Of a DNA stretch of 64,000 nucleotides, positions 41,716 to 50,130 are shown one piece after another. A program made the position numbers and the translations under genes. The first letter of the stretch is position 1. Each line of letters starts with the position of its first letter. The notes below the pieces were generated by a model. The model was not told the origin of the DNA and made no database searches. It saw nothing but the letters and a program-made list of their open reading frames with translations. The stretch comes from Serratia proteamaculans_D (GTDB lineage Bacteria; Pseudomonadota; Gammaproteobacteria; Enterobacterales; Enterobacteriaceae): NCBI RefSeq assembly GCF_049959315.1, contig NZ_CP188201.1. One strand, 5' to 3'.

Positions 41716-43644
41716 ATGCCTGTTATTACTCTTCCTGACGGCAGTCAGCGTCATTTCGCAAACCCTGTTTCCCCCCTGGATGTTGCCCTTGATATCGGCC
41801 CTGGCCTGGCGAAAGCCTGTATTGCCGGTCGTGTAAACGGTGAATTGGTCGATGCCGGCGATCTGATCGAATCAGATGCGCAACTGGCGATCATCACCAT
41901 CAAGGACGCCGAAGGCGTGGAAATCATGCGCCACTCCTGTGCGCACCTGCTGGGCCATGCGATCAAACAACTGTGGCCAGACACCAAAATGGCGATCGGT
42001 CCAGTGATCGACAATGGTTTCTATTATGACGTTGATATTGACCGTACCCTGACACAGGAAGACCTGGATCTGCTTGAAAAGCGGATGCATGAGTTGGCCG
42101 ACAAAGATTATGACGTCATCAAGAAAAAGGTTAGCTGGCAAGAAGCTCGCGATACCTTTGCTGCGCGTGGTGAAAACTACAAGGTGGCGATTCTGGATGA
42201 GAACATCAGCCATGATGACCGTCCTGGCCTGTATCACCATGAAGAATATGTCGATATGTGCCGCGGTCCGCACGTGCCGAACATGCGTTTCTGCCATCAC
42301 TTCAAACTGCAGAAAACTTCAGGCGCTTACTGGCGTGGCGACAGCAAAAATAAAATGCTGCAGCGCATCTACGGTACGGCCTGGGCAGACAAGAAACAGC
42401 TGAATGCCTACCTGCAGCGTCTGGAAGAAGCCGCCAAGCGTGACCACCGCAAGATCGGCAAGCAGCTCGACCTGTACCATATGCAGGAAGAAGCTCCGGG
42501 CATGGTGTTCTGGCACAACGATGGCTGGACTATTTTCCGCGAACTGGAAGCCTTTGTGCGCATGAAGCTCAAGGAATACCAGTATCAGGAAGTGAAAGGG
42601 CCATTTATGATGGACCGTGTGCTGTGGGAAAAAACCGGCCACTGGGAAAACTATAAAGACGCCATGTTCACCACCTCGTCGGAAAACCGCGAGTATTGCA
42701 TCAAGCCGATGAACTGCCCGGGTCACGTGCAGATCTTCAACCAGGGCCTGAAGTCTTACCGAGATTTGCCGCTGCGTATGGGCGAGTTCGGTAGCTGCCA
42801 CCGTAATGAACCTTCGGGTTCTCTGCATGGCCTGATGCGTGTGCGTGGTTTCACCCAGGATGACGCCCATATCTTCTGTACTGAAGAGCAGGTGCGTGCC
42901 GAAGTGAACGAATGCATCAGAATGGTCTATGATGTGTACGGCACCTTTGGCTTCGACAAGATTGCGGTAAAACTTTCTACCCGTCCTGAGAAGCGCATTG
43001 GTACTGACGATATGTGGACTCGTGCGGAAGAGGATCTGGCCGCTGCACTGACTGAAAACGGGATTCCGTTTGAATATCAGCCGGGTGAGGGTGCCTTCTA
43101 CGGACCTAAAATTGAATTTACTCTGCATGATTGTTTGGATCGTGCATGGCAATGTGGTACCGTGCAGCTCGATTTCTTCTTACCGGGCCGTTTAGGCGCA
43201 TCGTATGTTGGCGAAAACAACGATCGCGTGGTCCCGGTAATGATTCACCGTGCTATTTTGGGCTCCATGGAGCGTTTCATCGGTATCCTTACCGAAGAAT
43301 ACGCAGGGTTCTACCCAACCTGGATTGCTCCGGTACAGGTGGTGGTGATGAATATCACCGACAGCCAGTCTGATTATGTCCAGCAATTGACCAAAAAATT
43401 GCAGGAAGCAGGTATTCGCGTTAAAGCGGACTTGAGAAATGAGAAGATTGGCTTTAAAATTCGCGAACATACTTTACGACGGGTTCCTTACATGTTGGTG
43501 TGCGGTGATAAAGAGGTCGAATCAGGCAAAGTTGCCGTTCGTACCCGCCGTGGCAAAGACCTGGGAAGCCTGGACGTAAATGAAGTCGTAGACAAGCTGC
43601 TAAAAGAGATTCGCAGCCGTAGTCTTCATCAACTGGAGGAATAA
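41716..43644 (+). CDS. thrS: Threonyl-tRNA synthetase
   Basis: ThrRS is a 642-residue class II synthetase, the same length as in E. coli. It has the N-terminal TGS-like domain (MPVITLPDGSQRHF), the editing domain with HSCAHLLGHA and VDMCRGPHVP (His73, His77, Cys182 region), the catalytic core with motif 2 FGSCHRNEPSG and the zinc-site Cys in MNCPGHVQIF, motif 3 IHRAILGSMERFIGILTEEY, and the C-terminal anticodon domain ending EIRSRSLHQLEE. ATG 41716 has AAGGA upstream. infC starts three bases after its stop. Confidence 0.98.
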   Translation: MPVITLPDGSQRHFANPVSPLDVALDIGPGLAKACIAGRVNGELVDAGDLIESDAQLAIITIKDAEGVEIMRHSCAHLLGHAIKQLWPDTKMAIGPVIDNGFYYDVDIDRTLTQEDLDLLEKRMHELADKDYDVIKKKVSWQEARDTFAARGENYKVAILDENISHDDRPGLYHHEEYVDMCRGPHVPNMRFCHHFKLQKTSGAYWRGDSKNKMLQRIYGTAWADKKQLNAYLQRLEEAAKRDHRKIGKQLDLYHMQEEAPGMVFWHNDGWTIFRELEAFVRMKLKEYQYQEVKGPFMMDRVLWEKTGHWENYKDAMFTTSSENREYCIKPMNCPGHVQIFNQGLKSYRDLPLRMGEFGSCHRNEPSGSLHGLMRVRGFTQDDAHIFCTEEQVRAEVNECIRMVYDVYGTFGFDKIAVKLSTRPEKRIGTDDMWTRAEEDLAAALTENGIPFEYQPGEGAFYGPKIEFTLHDCLDRAWQCGTVQLDFFLPGRLGASYVGENNDRVVPVMIHRAILGSMERFIGILTEEYAGFYPTWIAPVQVVVMNITDSQSDYVQQLTKKLQEAGIRVKADLRNEKIGFKIREHTLRRVPYMLVCGDKEVESGKVAVRTRRGKDLGSLDVNEVVDKLLKEIRSRSLHQLEE

Positions 43645-43647
43645 AGT

Positions 43648-44199
43648 ATTAAAGGCGGAAAACGAGTTCAACCGGCGCGTCCTAATCGCATTAACAGAGA
43701 AATTCGCGCGCAAGAAGTTCGCCTAACCGGCGTCGATGGCGAGCAGATTGGTATTGTCAGTCTGAATGAAGCTCTTGAAAAAGCTGAGGAAGCGGGCGTT
43801 GATTTAGTAGAAATCAGCCCAAATGCCGAACCGCCAGTTTGTCGAATCATGGATTACGGCAAATTCCTCTACGAGAAGAGCAAGTCGACAAAAGAACAGA
43901 AGAAGAAGCAAAAAGTTATTCAGGTCAAGGAAATCAAATTCCGTCCTGGTACCGATGATGGCGACTATCAGGTAAAACTACGCAACCTGATTCGCTTTCT
44001 TGAAGATGGCGATAAAGCCAAAATCACCCTGCGTTTCCGTGGGCGTGAGATGGCGCACCAACAGATCGGTATGGAAGTGCTTAACCGCGTCCGTAAAGAC
44101 CTGTGTGAAGATTCTGATTTGGCCATTGTCGAATCCTTCCCTACGAGGATCGAAGGCCGTCAGATGATCATGGTGCTCGCACCGAAGAAGAGGCAGTAA
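43648..44199 (+). CDS. infC: Translation initiation factor IF-3, ATT start
   Basis: IF-3 binds the 30S subunit, checks start codons and prevents early 50S joining. The gene starts with ATT at 43648, behind GGAGGA, as in E. coli, where the rare start codon underlies autoregulation by IF-3 itself. The protein begins (M)KGGKRVQPARPNRINREIRAQEVRL, has the linker YEKSKSTKEQKKKQKVIQVKEIKF and ends MVLAPKKRQ. It has 183 residues, three more than E. coli, owing to a small insertion (LCEDSDLAIVESF). Confidence 0.97.
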   Translation: MKGGKRVQPARPNRINREIRAQEVRLTGVDGEQIGIVSLNEALEKAEEAGVDLVEISPNAEPPVCRIMDYGKFLYEKSKSTKEQKKKQKVIQVKEIKFRPGTDDGDYQVKLRNLIRFLEDGDKAKITLRFRGREMAHQQIGMEVLNRVRKDLCEDSDLAIVESFPTRIEGRQMIMVLAPKKRQ

Positions 44200-44213
44200 G
44201 GCCTCCAAGTAAT

Positions 44214-44249
44214 AAAACCCACGCAGCGCTTGCGTTGTGTGGGTTTTAT
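44214..44249 (+). terminator. Terminator-like hairpin between infC and rpmI
   Basis: AAAACCCAC ... GTGGGTTTT arms with inner ACGCA/TGCGT pairing, followed by TTATT. It probably gives partial termination or an RNA processing site, since rpmI-rplT needs expression beyond infC. Confidence 0.6.
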
Positions 44250-44297
44250 TCGCCTAACTGATTCGTTGTTTAACAATGCGAAGTGGATTTAATTAAA

Positions 44298-44495
44298 ATG
44301 CCAAAGATTAAAACTGTACGTGGTGCAGCCAAGCGCTTCAAAAAAACCGGCAGCGGTGGTTTTAAGCGCAAGCACGCTAACCTGCGTCATATTCTGACCA
44401 AAAAAGCAACCAAGCGTAAACGTCACCTGCGTCCGAAAGGCATGGTGTCACAAAACGATCTTGGCCTGGTTACTGCGTGCCTTCCGTACGCATAA
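44298..44495 (+). CDS. rpmI: Ribosomal protein L35 (bL35)
   Basis: This 65-residue basic protein (MPKIKTVRGAAKRFKKTG ... LGLVTACLPYA) is a standard 50S subunit component. ATG 44298 gives the normal N terminus. rplT follows after 43 bases; in E. coli L20 represses both genes by binding rpmI leader mRNA. Confidence 0.98.
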   Translation: MPKIKTVRGAAKRFKKTGSGGFKRKHANLRHILTKKATKRKRHLRPKGMVSQNDLGLVTACLPYA

Positions 44496-44538
44496 GCCAT
44501 TTTTTTTGAATCTAGAATAAGACTTTAGGAGAGAGCAT

Positions 44539-44895
44539 ATGGCTCGCGTAAAACGTGGTGTAATTGCACGCGCACGTCACAAGAAAATTTTAAAACAAGC
44601 GAAAGGTTACTACGGTGCCCGTTCGCGCGTTTATCGTGTTGCCTTCCAGGCAGTAATCAAAGCAGGTCAGTATGCTTACCGTGACCGTCGTCAACGTAAG
44701 CGTCAGTTCCGTCAGCTGTGGATTGCACGTATCAACGCAGCTGCTCGTGTGAACGGCCTGTCTTACAGCAAATTCATTAACGGCTTGAAAAAAGCTTCTA
44801 TTGAAATTGACCGTAAGATCCTGGCTGACATCGCAGTCTTCGACAAAGTGGCCTTTGGCGCACTGGTCGAGAAAGCGAAAGCAGCACTGGCGTAA
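44539..44895 (+). CDS. rplT: Ribosomal protein L20 (bL20)
   Basis: This 118-residue basic 50S protein (ARVKRGVIARARHKKILKQA ... AKAALA) is needed for early 50S assembly and is an autogenous repressor of rpmI-rplT. RBS TAGGAGAG precedes ATG 44539. A terminator follows. Confidence 0.98.
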   Translation: MARVKRGVIARARHKKILKQAKGYYGARSRVYRVAFQAVIKAGQYAYRDRRQRKRQFRQLWIARINAAARVNGLSYSKFINGLKKASIEIDRKILADIAVFDKVAFGALVEKAKAALA

Positions 44896-44905
44896 GTCAG
44901 TTATT

Positions 44906-44929
44906 AAAGAGGGAGCTTGCTCCCTCTTT
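44906..44929 (+). terminator. Terminator after rplT
   Basis: AAAGAGGGAGC-TT-GCTCCCTCTTT hairpin, followed by an AT-rich tail, 11 bases after the stop. Confidence 0.85.
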
Positions 44930-45015
44930 AATCTTTGTTTTTCAGCTACAAATACTGACTTTTATTGACCACCGCCGTATCTCTGGTGGACAATCATCGA
45001 CAAGGTAACGCAATC

Positions 45016-45060
45016 ATGAACTCTGTTATTTTTCGTTTCTTTTTTTACTTTAGCGCCTGA
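45016..45060 (+). CDS. pheM: Phenylalanine leader peptide PheM
   Basis: This is a 14-residue leader, [14 protein letters not shown], with five Phe, nearly the same as E. coli PheM ([14 protein letters not shown]). Ribosome stalling at the Phe codons when charged tRNA-Phe is scarce allows the antiterminator to form, raising pheST expression. It lies about 55 bases before the attenuator. Confidence 0.95.
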   Translation: [14 protein letters not shown]

Positions 45061-45065
45061 TTTCT

Positions 45066-45130
45066 GGAGGCTTCGGCGTAAGAGAAGAAACGAAAAGTAG
45101 CGCCTAAGCCTCCCCTGTGGAGGCTTTTTT
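45066..45130 (+). terminator. pheST attenuator (terminator and antiterminator)
   Basis: Terminator stem AAGCCTCC-CCTGT-GGAGGCTT (45106-45126) with T6. The competing antiterminator pairs GGAGGCTT (45066-45073) with AAGCCTCC (45106-45113), extended by GGCG (45075-45078) with CGCC (45101-45104). The two structures are mutually exclusive, as attenuation needs. Confidence 0.9.
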
Positions 45131-45255
45131 GTTTTTGGCCATCGCCAGTCATTACCGGGCTATAACTTAAAATGTTTTGGAGTTGAGCCAAAGGCGTGTT
45201 CGAATAATAGATAACAATTACTTAGAGCCATATCGGCCAGAGGAAGAGGAAAGCA

Positions 45256-46239
45256 ATGCCACATCTCGCAGAGCTGGTTGCCAATGCCAAGGCAGCCGTA
45301 GAAGATGCCCAGGATGTTGCCGCGTTAGATTTGGTACGCGTCGAATATTTAGGCAAGAAAGGCCATTTTACCTTACAGATGCAATCGCTGCGTGACGTGC
45401 CGGCAGAAGATCGCCCGGCGGCCGGGGCGGTGATCAACCAGGCAAAGCAGGCGGTACAGGAAGCGCTGAACGCACGTAAGAATGCGCTGGAATCTGCTGC
45501 GTTGAATGAGCGTCTGGCGGCAGAAACCATCGACGTTTCTCTGCCGGGCCGTCGTATGGAAAACGGTGGGCTGCATCCGGTGACCCGCACCATCGACCGT
45601 ATCGAAGCCTTCTTCGGCGAACTGGGCTTCTCCGTAGAGACCGGGCCTGAGATTGAAGACGACTATCATAACTTCGATGCGCTGAATATTCCGGGTCACC
45701 ACCCGGCGCGTGCCGATCACGATACCTTCTGGTTCGATGCTACGCGTTTACTGCGCACCCAAACTTCGGGCGTGCAGATCCGCACTATGAAGGAGCAGCA
45801 GCCGCCAATCCGCATTATTGCGCCGGGTCGTGTTTACCGTAATGACTACGATCAGACGCACACCCCGATGTTCCATCAGATGGAAGGCCTGATTGTCGAC
45901 AAGGACATCAGCTTCACCAACCTGAAGGGCACGCTGCATGATTTCCTGAATAACTTCTTTGAAGAAGATTTGCAGGTTCGTTTCCGTCCTTCTTACTTCC
46001 CGTTTACCGAACCTTCCGCTGAAGTGGATGTGATGGGCAAAAACGGCAAGTGGCTGGAAGTTCTGGGTTGCGGCATGGTTCACCCGAACGTGCTGCGCAA
46101 CGTAGGTATCGATCCGGAAGTTTATTCCGGCTTCGCTTTCGGTATGGGTATGGAGCGTCTGACGATGCTGCGTTACGGCGTTACCGACCTGCGTGCGTTC
46201 TTCGAAAACGATCTGCGCTTCCTCAAACAGTTTAAGTAA
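45256..46239 (+). CDS. pheS: Phenylalanyl-tRNA synthetase alpha subunit
   Basis: This 327-residue catalytic subunit of the alpha2-beta2 class II enzyme matches E. coli PheS in length. It has an N-terminal coiled-coil (MPHLAELVANAKAAVEDAQ), GRRMENGGLHPVTRTIDRIEAFF, motif 2 region PGRVYRNDYDQTHTPMFHQMEG and motif 3 GFAFGMGMERLTMLRYGV. pheT follows after 14 bases. Confidence 0.98.
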   Translation: MPHLAELVANAKAAVEDAQDVAALDLVRVEYLGKKGHFTLQMQSLRDVPAEDRPAAGAVINQAKQAVQEALNARKNALESAALNERLAAETIDVSLPGRRMENGGLHPVTRTIDRIEAFFGELGFSVETGPEIEDDYHNFDALNIPGHHPARADHDTFWFDATRLLRTQTSGVQIRTMKEQQPPIRIIAPGRVYRNDYDQTHTPMFHQMEGLIVDKDISFTNLKGTLHDFLNNFFEEDLQVRFRPSYFPFTEPSAEVDVMGKNGKWLEVLGCGMVHPNVLRNVGIDPEVYSGFAFGMGMERLTMLRYGVTDLRAFFENDLRFLKQFK

Positions 46240-46253
46240 GGCGGGAATATTAC

Positions 46254-48641
46254 ATGAAATTCAGTGAACTCTGGTTGCGTGAGTGGGTAAACCCGGCCAT
46301 CAGCAGCGAAGCATTATCCGATCAGATTACCATGGCCGGCCTGGAAGTGGACGGCGTGGAGCCGGTAGCCGGTGCCTTTAACGGCGTAGTTGTGGGCCAT
46401 GTCGTTGAGTGCGGTCAGCACCCGAACGCCGACAAACTGCGCGTGACCAAGATTAACGTGGGCGGCGACCGCTTGCTGGATATCGTTTGTGGTGCACCAA
46501 ACTGCCGCGCAGGCCTGAAGGTAGCGGTCGCTACCGTGGGTGCGGTGCTGCCAGGCGATTTCAAAATCAAAGCCGCCAAACTGCGCGGTGAGCCTTCGGA
46601 AGGGATGCTGTGCTCGTTCTCCGAGCTGGGTATTACCGACGATCACGACGGTATCATTGAGTTGCCGGAAGACGCGCCGATTGGCACCGATATCCGTGAA
46701 TATCTGAAGCTGGATGACAACGCGATCGAAATCAGCGTAACGCCGAACCGCGCCGACTGCCTGGGCATCATTGGCGTGGCGCGCGATGTGGGTGTATTGA
46801 ACCAGGTTGCCCTGACCGAACCGGACATGAGCCCGGTTGCTGCCACCATTAACGATACGCTGCCGATCCGCGTAGATGCGCCACAGGCATGTCCGCGTTA
46901 CCTTGGCCGCGTAGTGAAAGGCATCGACGTCAAGGCCGCCAGCCCGTTGTGGATGCGCGAGAAGCTGCGTCGCTGCGGCATCCGTTCTATAGATGCGGTA
47001 GTGGACGTTACCAACTACGTGCTGTTGGAACTGGGGCAGCCAATGCATGCCTTCGACCTGAGCCGTATCGAAGGCGGTATCGTGGTACGCATGGCCAACG
47101 TTGGGGAACCTCTGACGTTGCTGGACGGTACCCAAGCCAAACTGAATGCCGATACCTTAGTGATTGCCGATCACCAGAAAGCCCTGGCGATGGGCGGTAT
47201 CTTCGGTGGTGAACACTCAGGGGTGAATGAATCCACCCAGGACGTGCTGCTGGAATGTGCGTTCTTCAATCCGCTGGCCATTACCGGCCGTGCACGCCGT
47301 CAGGGTCTGCACACTGATGCGTCTCATCGTTATGAGCGCGGTGTTGATCCTGCGCTGCAGTACAAAGCGATGGAGCGTGCGACTCGTCTGCTGATTGATA
47401 TTTGTGGCGGTCAGGCCGGTCCGGTTATCGATGTGACCACCGAAAGTGAGTTGCCGAAGCGCGCTACCATTACTTTGCGTCGTGAAAAACTAAATCGCCT
47501 GATTGGTCATGTGGTGCCAAGCGAGCAGGTCAGTGACATCTTGCGTCGTCTGGGTTGCCAGGTGACCGAGCAGGGCGATAACTGGCTGGCGGTTGCGCCG
47601 AGCTGGCGTTTCGATATGGAAATCGAAGAAGACCTGGTGGAAGAAGTCGCGCGTGTTTACGGCTACAACAATATTCCTGACGTGCCGGTCCGCGCCGACC
47701 TGATCATGACCAAGCACCGCGAAGCAGATCTGACGCTCAAGCGCGTGAAGACCATGCTGGTCGATCACGGCTACCAGGAAGCGATCACCTACAGCTTCGT
47801 TGATCCTAAAGTACAGGCCTTGCTGCACCCGGGCGAAGAAGTGCTGATCCTGCCAAGCCCAATCTCGGTAGAGATGTCCGCCATGCGTCTGTCGCTGTGG
47901 ACCGGCTTGCTGTCCGCGGTGGTTTATAACCAGAATCGCCAGCAGACGCGTCTGCGTCTGTTTGAAAGCGGCCTGCGCTTTGTCCCTGATACTGCGGCAA
48001 ATCTGGGTATCCGTCAGGACGTCATGCTGGCAGGGGTAATTGCGGGCCATACGCATGAAGAACATTGGGATCTGGCGCGTAAGCCGGTCGACTTCTATGA
48101 TTTAAAAGGCGATCTGGAGTCTGTGCTGGAACTGACCGGTAAATTATCCGAAATTCAGTTCAAGGCAGAGGCTAATCCGGCCTTGCACCCAGGGCAAAGC
48201 GCAGCGATTTATTTCCAGGGTGAACGTGTAGGTTTCATCGGTGTGGTTCATCCGGAACTTGAACGTAAACTGGATCTTAACGGCCGCACAGTGGTGTTTG
48301 AACTGGAGTGGGACAAGGTCGCAAGCCGCGCCGTGCCTCAGGCGCGGGATATTTCTCGCTTCCCGGCAAACCGTCGTGATATCGCCGTTGTGGTGGCTGA
48401 AAACGTCCCCGCAGAAGATATTTTGGCAGAGTGTAAGAAAGTTGGCGCAAATCAGGTAGTTGGCGTAAACTTGTTTGATGTGTACCGTGGCAAGGGCGTG
48501 GCAGAGGGTTATAAGAGCCTGGCTATCAGTCTGGTATTGCAGGATACCGCTCGTACACTGGAAGAAGAGGAGATAGCCGTTACCGTTGCAAAATGTGTAG
48601 AGGCTCTAAAACAGCGATTCCAAGCATCCTTGAGGGATTGA
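46254..48641 (+). CDS. pheT: Phenylalanyl-tRNA synthetase beta subunit
   Basis: This 795-residue subunit has the same length as in E. coli. Visible domains: an OB-fold tRNA-binding region near 40-150 (VVGHVVECGQHPNADKLRVTKI), B3/B4 editing domain in the middle (GGIFGGEHSGVNESTQDVLLECAFF), a B5 helix-turn-helix and catalytic-like core, and a C-terminal ferredoxin-like anticodon-binding domain (SRFPANRRDIAVVV). ihfA starts 4 bases after its stop. Confidence 0.98.
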   Translation: MKFSELWLREWVNPAISSEALSDQITMAGLEVDGVEPVAGAFNGVVVGHVVECGQHPNADKLRVTKINVGGDRLLDIVCGAPNCRAGLKVAVATVGAVLPGDFKIKAAKLRGEPSEGMLCSFSELGITDDHDGIIELPEDAPIGTDIREYLKLDDNAIEISVTPNRADCLGIIGVARDVGVLNQVALTEPDMSPVAATINDTLPIRVDAPQACPRYLGRVVKGIDVKAASPLWMREKLRRCGIRSIDAVVDVTNYVLLELGQPMHAFDLSRIEGGIVVRMANVGEPLTLLDGTQAKLNADTLVIADHQKALAMGGIFGGEHSGVNESTQDVLLECAFFNPLAITGRARRQGLHTDASHRYERGVDPALQYKAMERATRLLIDICGGQAGPVIDVTTESELPKRATITLRREKLNRLIGHVVPSEQVSDILRRLGCQVTEQGDNWLAVAPSWRFDMEIEEDLVEEVARVYGYNNIPDVPVRADLIMTKHREADLTLKRVKTMLVDHGYQEAITYSFVDPKVQALLHPGEEVLILPSPISVEMSAMRLSLWTGLLSAVVYNQNRQQTRLRLFESGLRFVPDTAANLGIRQDVMLAGVIAGHTHEEHWDLARKPVDFYDLKGDLESVLELTGKLSEIQFKAEANPALHPGQSAAIYFQGERVGFIGVVHPELERKLDLNGRTVVFELEWDKVASRAVPQARDISRFPANRRDIAVVVAENVPAEDILAECKKVGANQVVGVNLFDVYRGKGVAEGYKSLAISLVLQDTARTLEEEEIAVTVAKCVEALKQRFQASLRD

Positions 48642-48645
48642 ACCT

Positions 48646-48942
48646 ATGGCGCTTACTAAAGCTGAAATGTCAGAACACCTGTTTGAAAAGCTTGGGCTTA
48701 GCAAACGGGATGCCAAAGACCTGGTAGAACTGTTTTTCGAAGAGGTTCGTCGTGCTCTTGAGAACGGTGAGCAGGTTAAACTGTCAGGTTTTGGCAATTT
48801 TGATTTGCGTGACAAGAACCAACGTCCGGGGCGTAACCCGAAGACCGGCGAAGACATTCCGATTACGGCGCGTCGCGTGGTCACTTTCCGTCCAGGGCAA
48901 AAGCTGAAAAGTCGGGTAGAGAACGCAAGCCCGAAAGAGTAA
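48646..48942 (+). CDS. ihfA: Integration host factor alpha subunit
   Basis: This 98-residue DNA-bending protein pairs with IhfB. It shows the HU/IHF fold: MALTKAEMSEHLFEKLGLSKRDAK, VKLSGFGNFDLRDKNQRPGRNPKTGE (the arm with the intercalating Pro), ITARRVVTFRPGQKLKSRVE. It is one residue shorter than the E. coli protein at the C terminus. Location after pheT is conserved. Confidence 0.98.
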   Translation: MALTKAEMSEHLFEKLGLSKRDAKDLVELFFEEVRRALENGEQVKLSGFGNFDLRDKNQRPGRNPKTGEDIPITARRVVTFRPGQKLKSRVENASPKE

Positions 48943-48955
48943 GTTGCGTGAAACC

Positions 48956-48982
48956 AAAAAAGGCCGCTTTTGCGGCCTTTTT
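48956..48982 (+). terminator. Terminator after ihfA
   Basis: AAAAAAGGCCGC-TTTT-GCGGCCTTTTT stem and T-run, 14 bases after the stop. Confidence 0.92.
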
Positions 48983-49156
48983 CTTTTTAGAGGGAAATTT
49001 CGGTTTATTCTTAGGGCACGGAAAATAAATACGACCACCTAATAAAATTGACGTCCACTCTTCACACTAAAATAATATGTCGATTGCGGATTATTCTTAT
49101 ATTTATTTTATGTCCTGATAGAGTGGAAATAAAGCAGGGGCCGAAGCCCCTGAAGA

Positions 49157-49288
49157 TTAATAGTGATTGTAGTAGTGGCCCGGTCCGCCACCCCCACGAT
49201 GTCCACCACCGTGAGGCCCGAAGCAACAGGCGCTAAGCGCCGTACTCAGTACCGCAACGGTCAATAGTAGTCCAATGCGTTTAATCAT
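49157..49288 (-). CDS. Small Gly/His-rich lipoprotein
   Basis: This 43-residue protein starts at ATG 49288 with AGAGAG upstream. Its first half is a lipoprotein signal (MIKRIGLLLTVAVLSTALSAC; lipobox LSAC, lipidation at Cys21). The mature part CCFGPHGGGHRGGGGPGHYYNHY is made almost only of Gly, His, Pro and Tyr, suggesting surface exposure and possible metal binding. No family name known to me. A short hairpin AGGGGC-TTCG-GCCCCT (49135-49152) follows on its strand. Confidence 0.7.
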   Translation of the reverse strand: MIKRIGLLLTVAVLSTALSACCFGPHGGGHRGGGGPGHYYNHY

Positions 49289-49514
49289 AATGTTGTCTCT
49301 CTGGTGGGTGTTGGCTTTATTATAAATAGCGTCGGATATTTGGTGTGTCAGCTATTCGTTAAAGGTTGTTAACGGCTGTTTTATTCAAAAAAATAAAATG
49401 TATGGAATGTGTAAGGGTGATGAAAACGATCCGAAAATAGGCATTGGTGAGATAGGCGTAAAATAAGCACGCTGATATAACCCACTCAGCAAGAAAATAA
49501 AGTCGGAGCGTACA

Positions 49515-49955
49515 ATGAAAAAGATCCTGTTGCTGGTGTGTTTACCGCTGTTGCTGCCGGTGGCTGCGCAGGCGGATGTCTCTATCGATATCAACGTGCC
49601 GGGGGTTGCGGTGCATCTGGGGGATCAGGACCATCGTGGCTACTATTGGGATGGTTATGACTGGCGTCCGCCGCAATGGTGGCATGAGCACCAGGGGCGT
49701 GGCATGGGGGAACGTAACAATCGGGGTATGTATTGGGATGGCGGCCGCTGGCAATCCTCGCCGCCGCGTGGCTACGAGCATCGTGGCCCTGATCGGGGTG
49801 GTAACCCGTTCCACGGTGAACGTGATCATCGTAACGACGGCGACCACCATGACAATGATAACCATCATGACAACGGCGGTCGTGATAATGACCGTGGTAA
49901 GGACAATGGCCACGGTAAACCTTACCCGCAAAACGATAACGCCCCTCATCGCTAA
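49515..49955 (+). CDS. Secreted His/Asp/Gly-rich DUF2502-like protein
   Basis: This 146-residue exported protein has a clear signal peptide (about 1-20, PVAAQADV). The first mature part resembles E. coli YpeC (DUF2502): VHLGDQDHRGYYWDGYDWR. A related unit recurs (NRGMYWDGGRWQ). The C-terminal half is a low-complexity tract of His, Asp, Asn and Gly (HHDNDNHHDNGGRDNDRG), suitable for binding divalent metals. It is divergent from the small His-rich lipoprotein gene across 226 bases. Function unknown. Confidence 0.75.
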   Translation: MKKILLLVCLPLLLPVAAQADVSIDINVPGVAVHLGDQDHRGYYWDGYDWRPPQWWHEHQGRGMGERNNRGMYWDGGRWQSSPPRGYEHRGPDRGGNPFHGERDHRNDGDHHDNDNHHDNGGRDNDRGKDNGHGKPYPQNDNAPHR

Positions 49956-50130
49956 TTGATTCAACGGCGGCTGATTTTGCCATCACCTACGGGTGACTGG
50001 CAGGATTAGCTGCTGTTTTCCTGTGATTCACCTGATGCAATGCTTTCCCTTCGGGCGCTAACCCCCTAATATTTGACCCAGACGTCAATTATTCGGCCGC
50101 TTCAGCGGCCAGCAGGGAATCGCCACGCCT

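Noticed and set aside
49956..50130. Cobalamin riboswitch before btuC
   Set aside because: No B12 box or conserved riboswitch core was seen; the only structure is a short GGCCGC hairpin.
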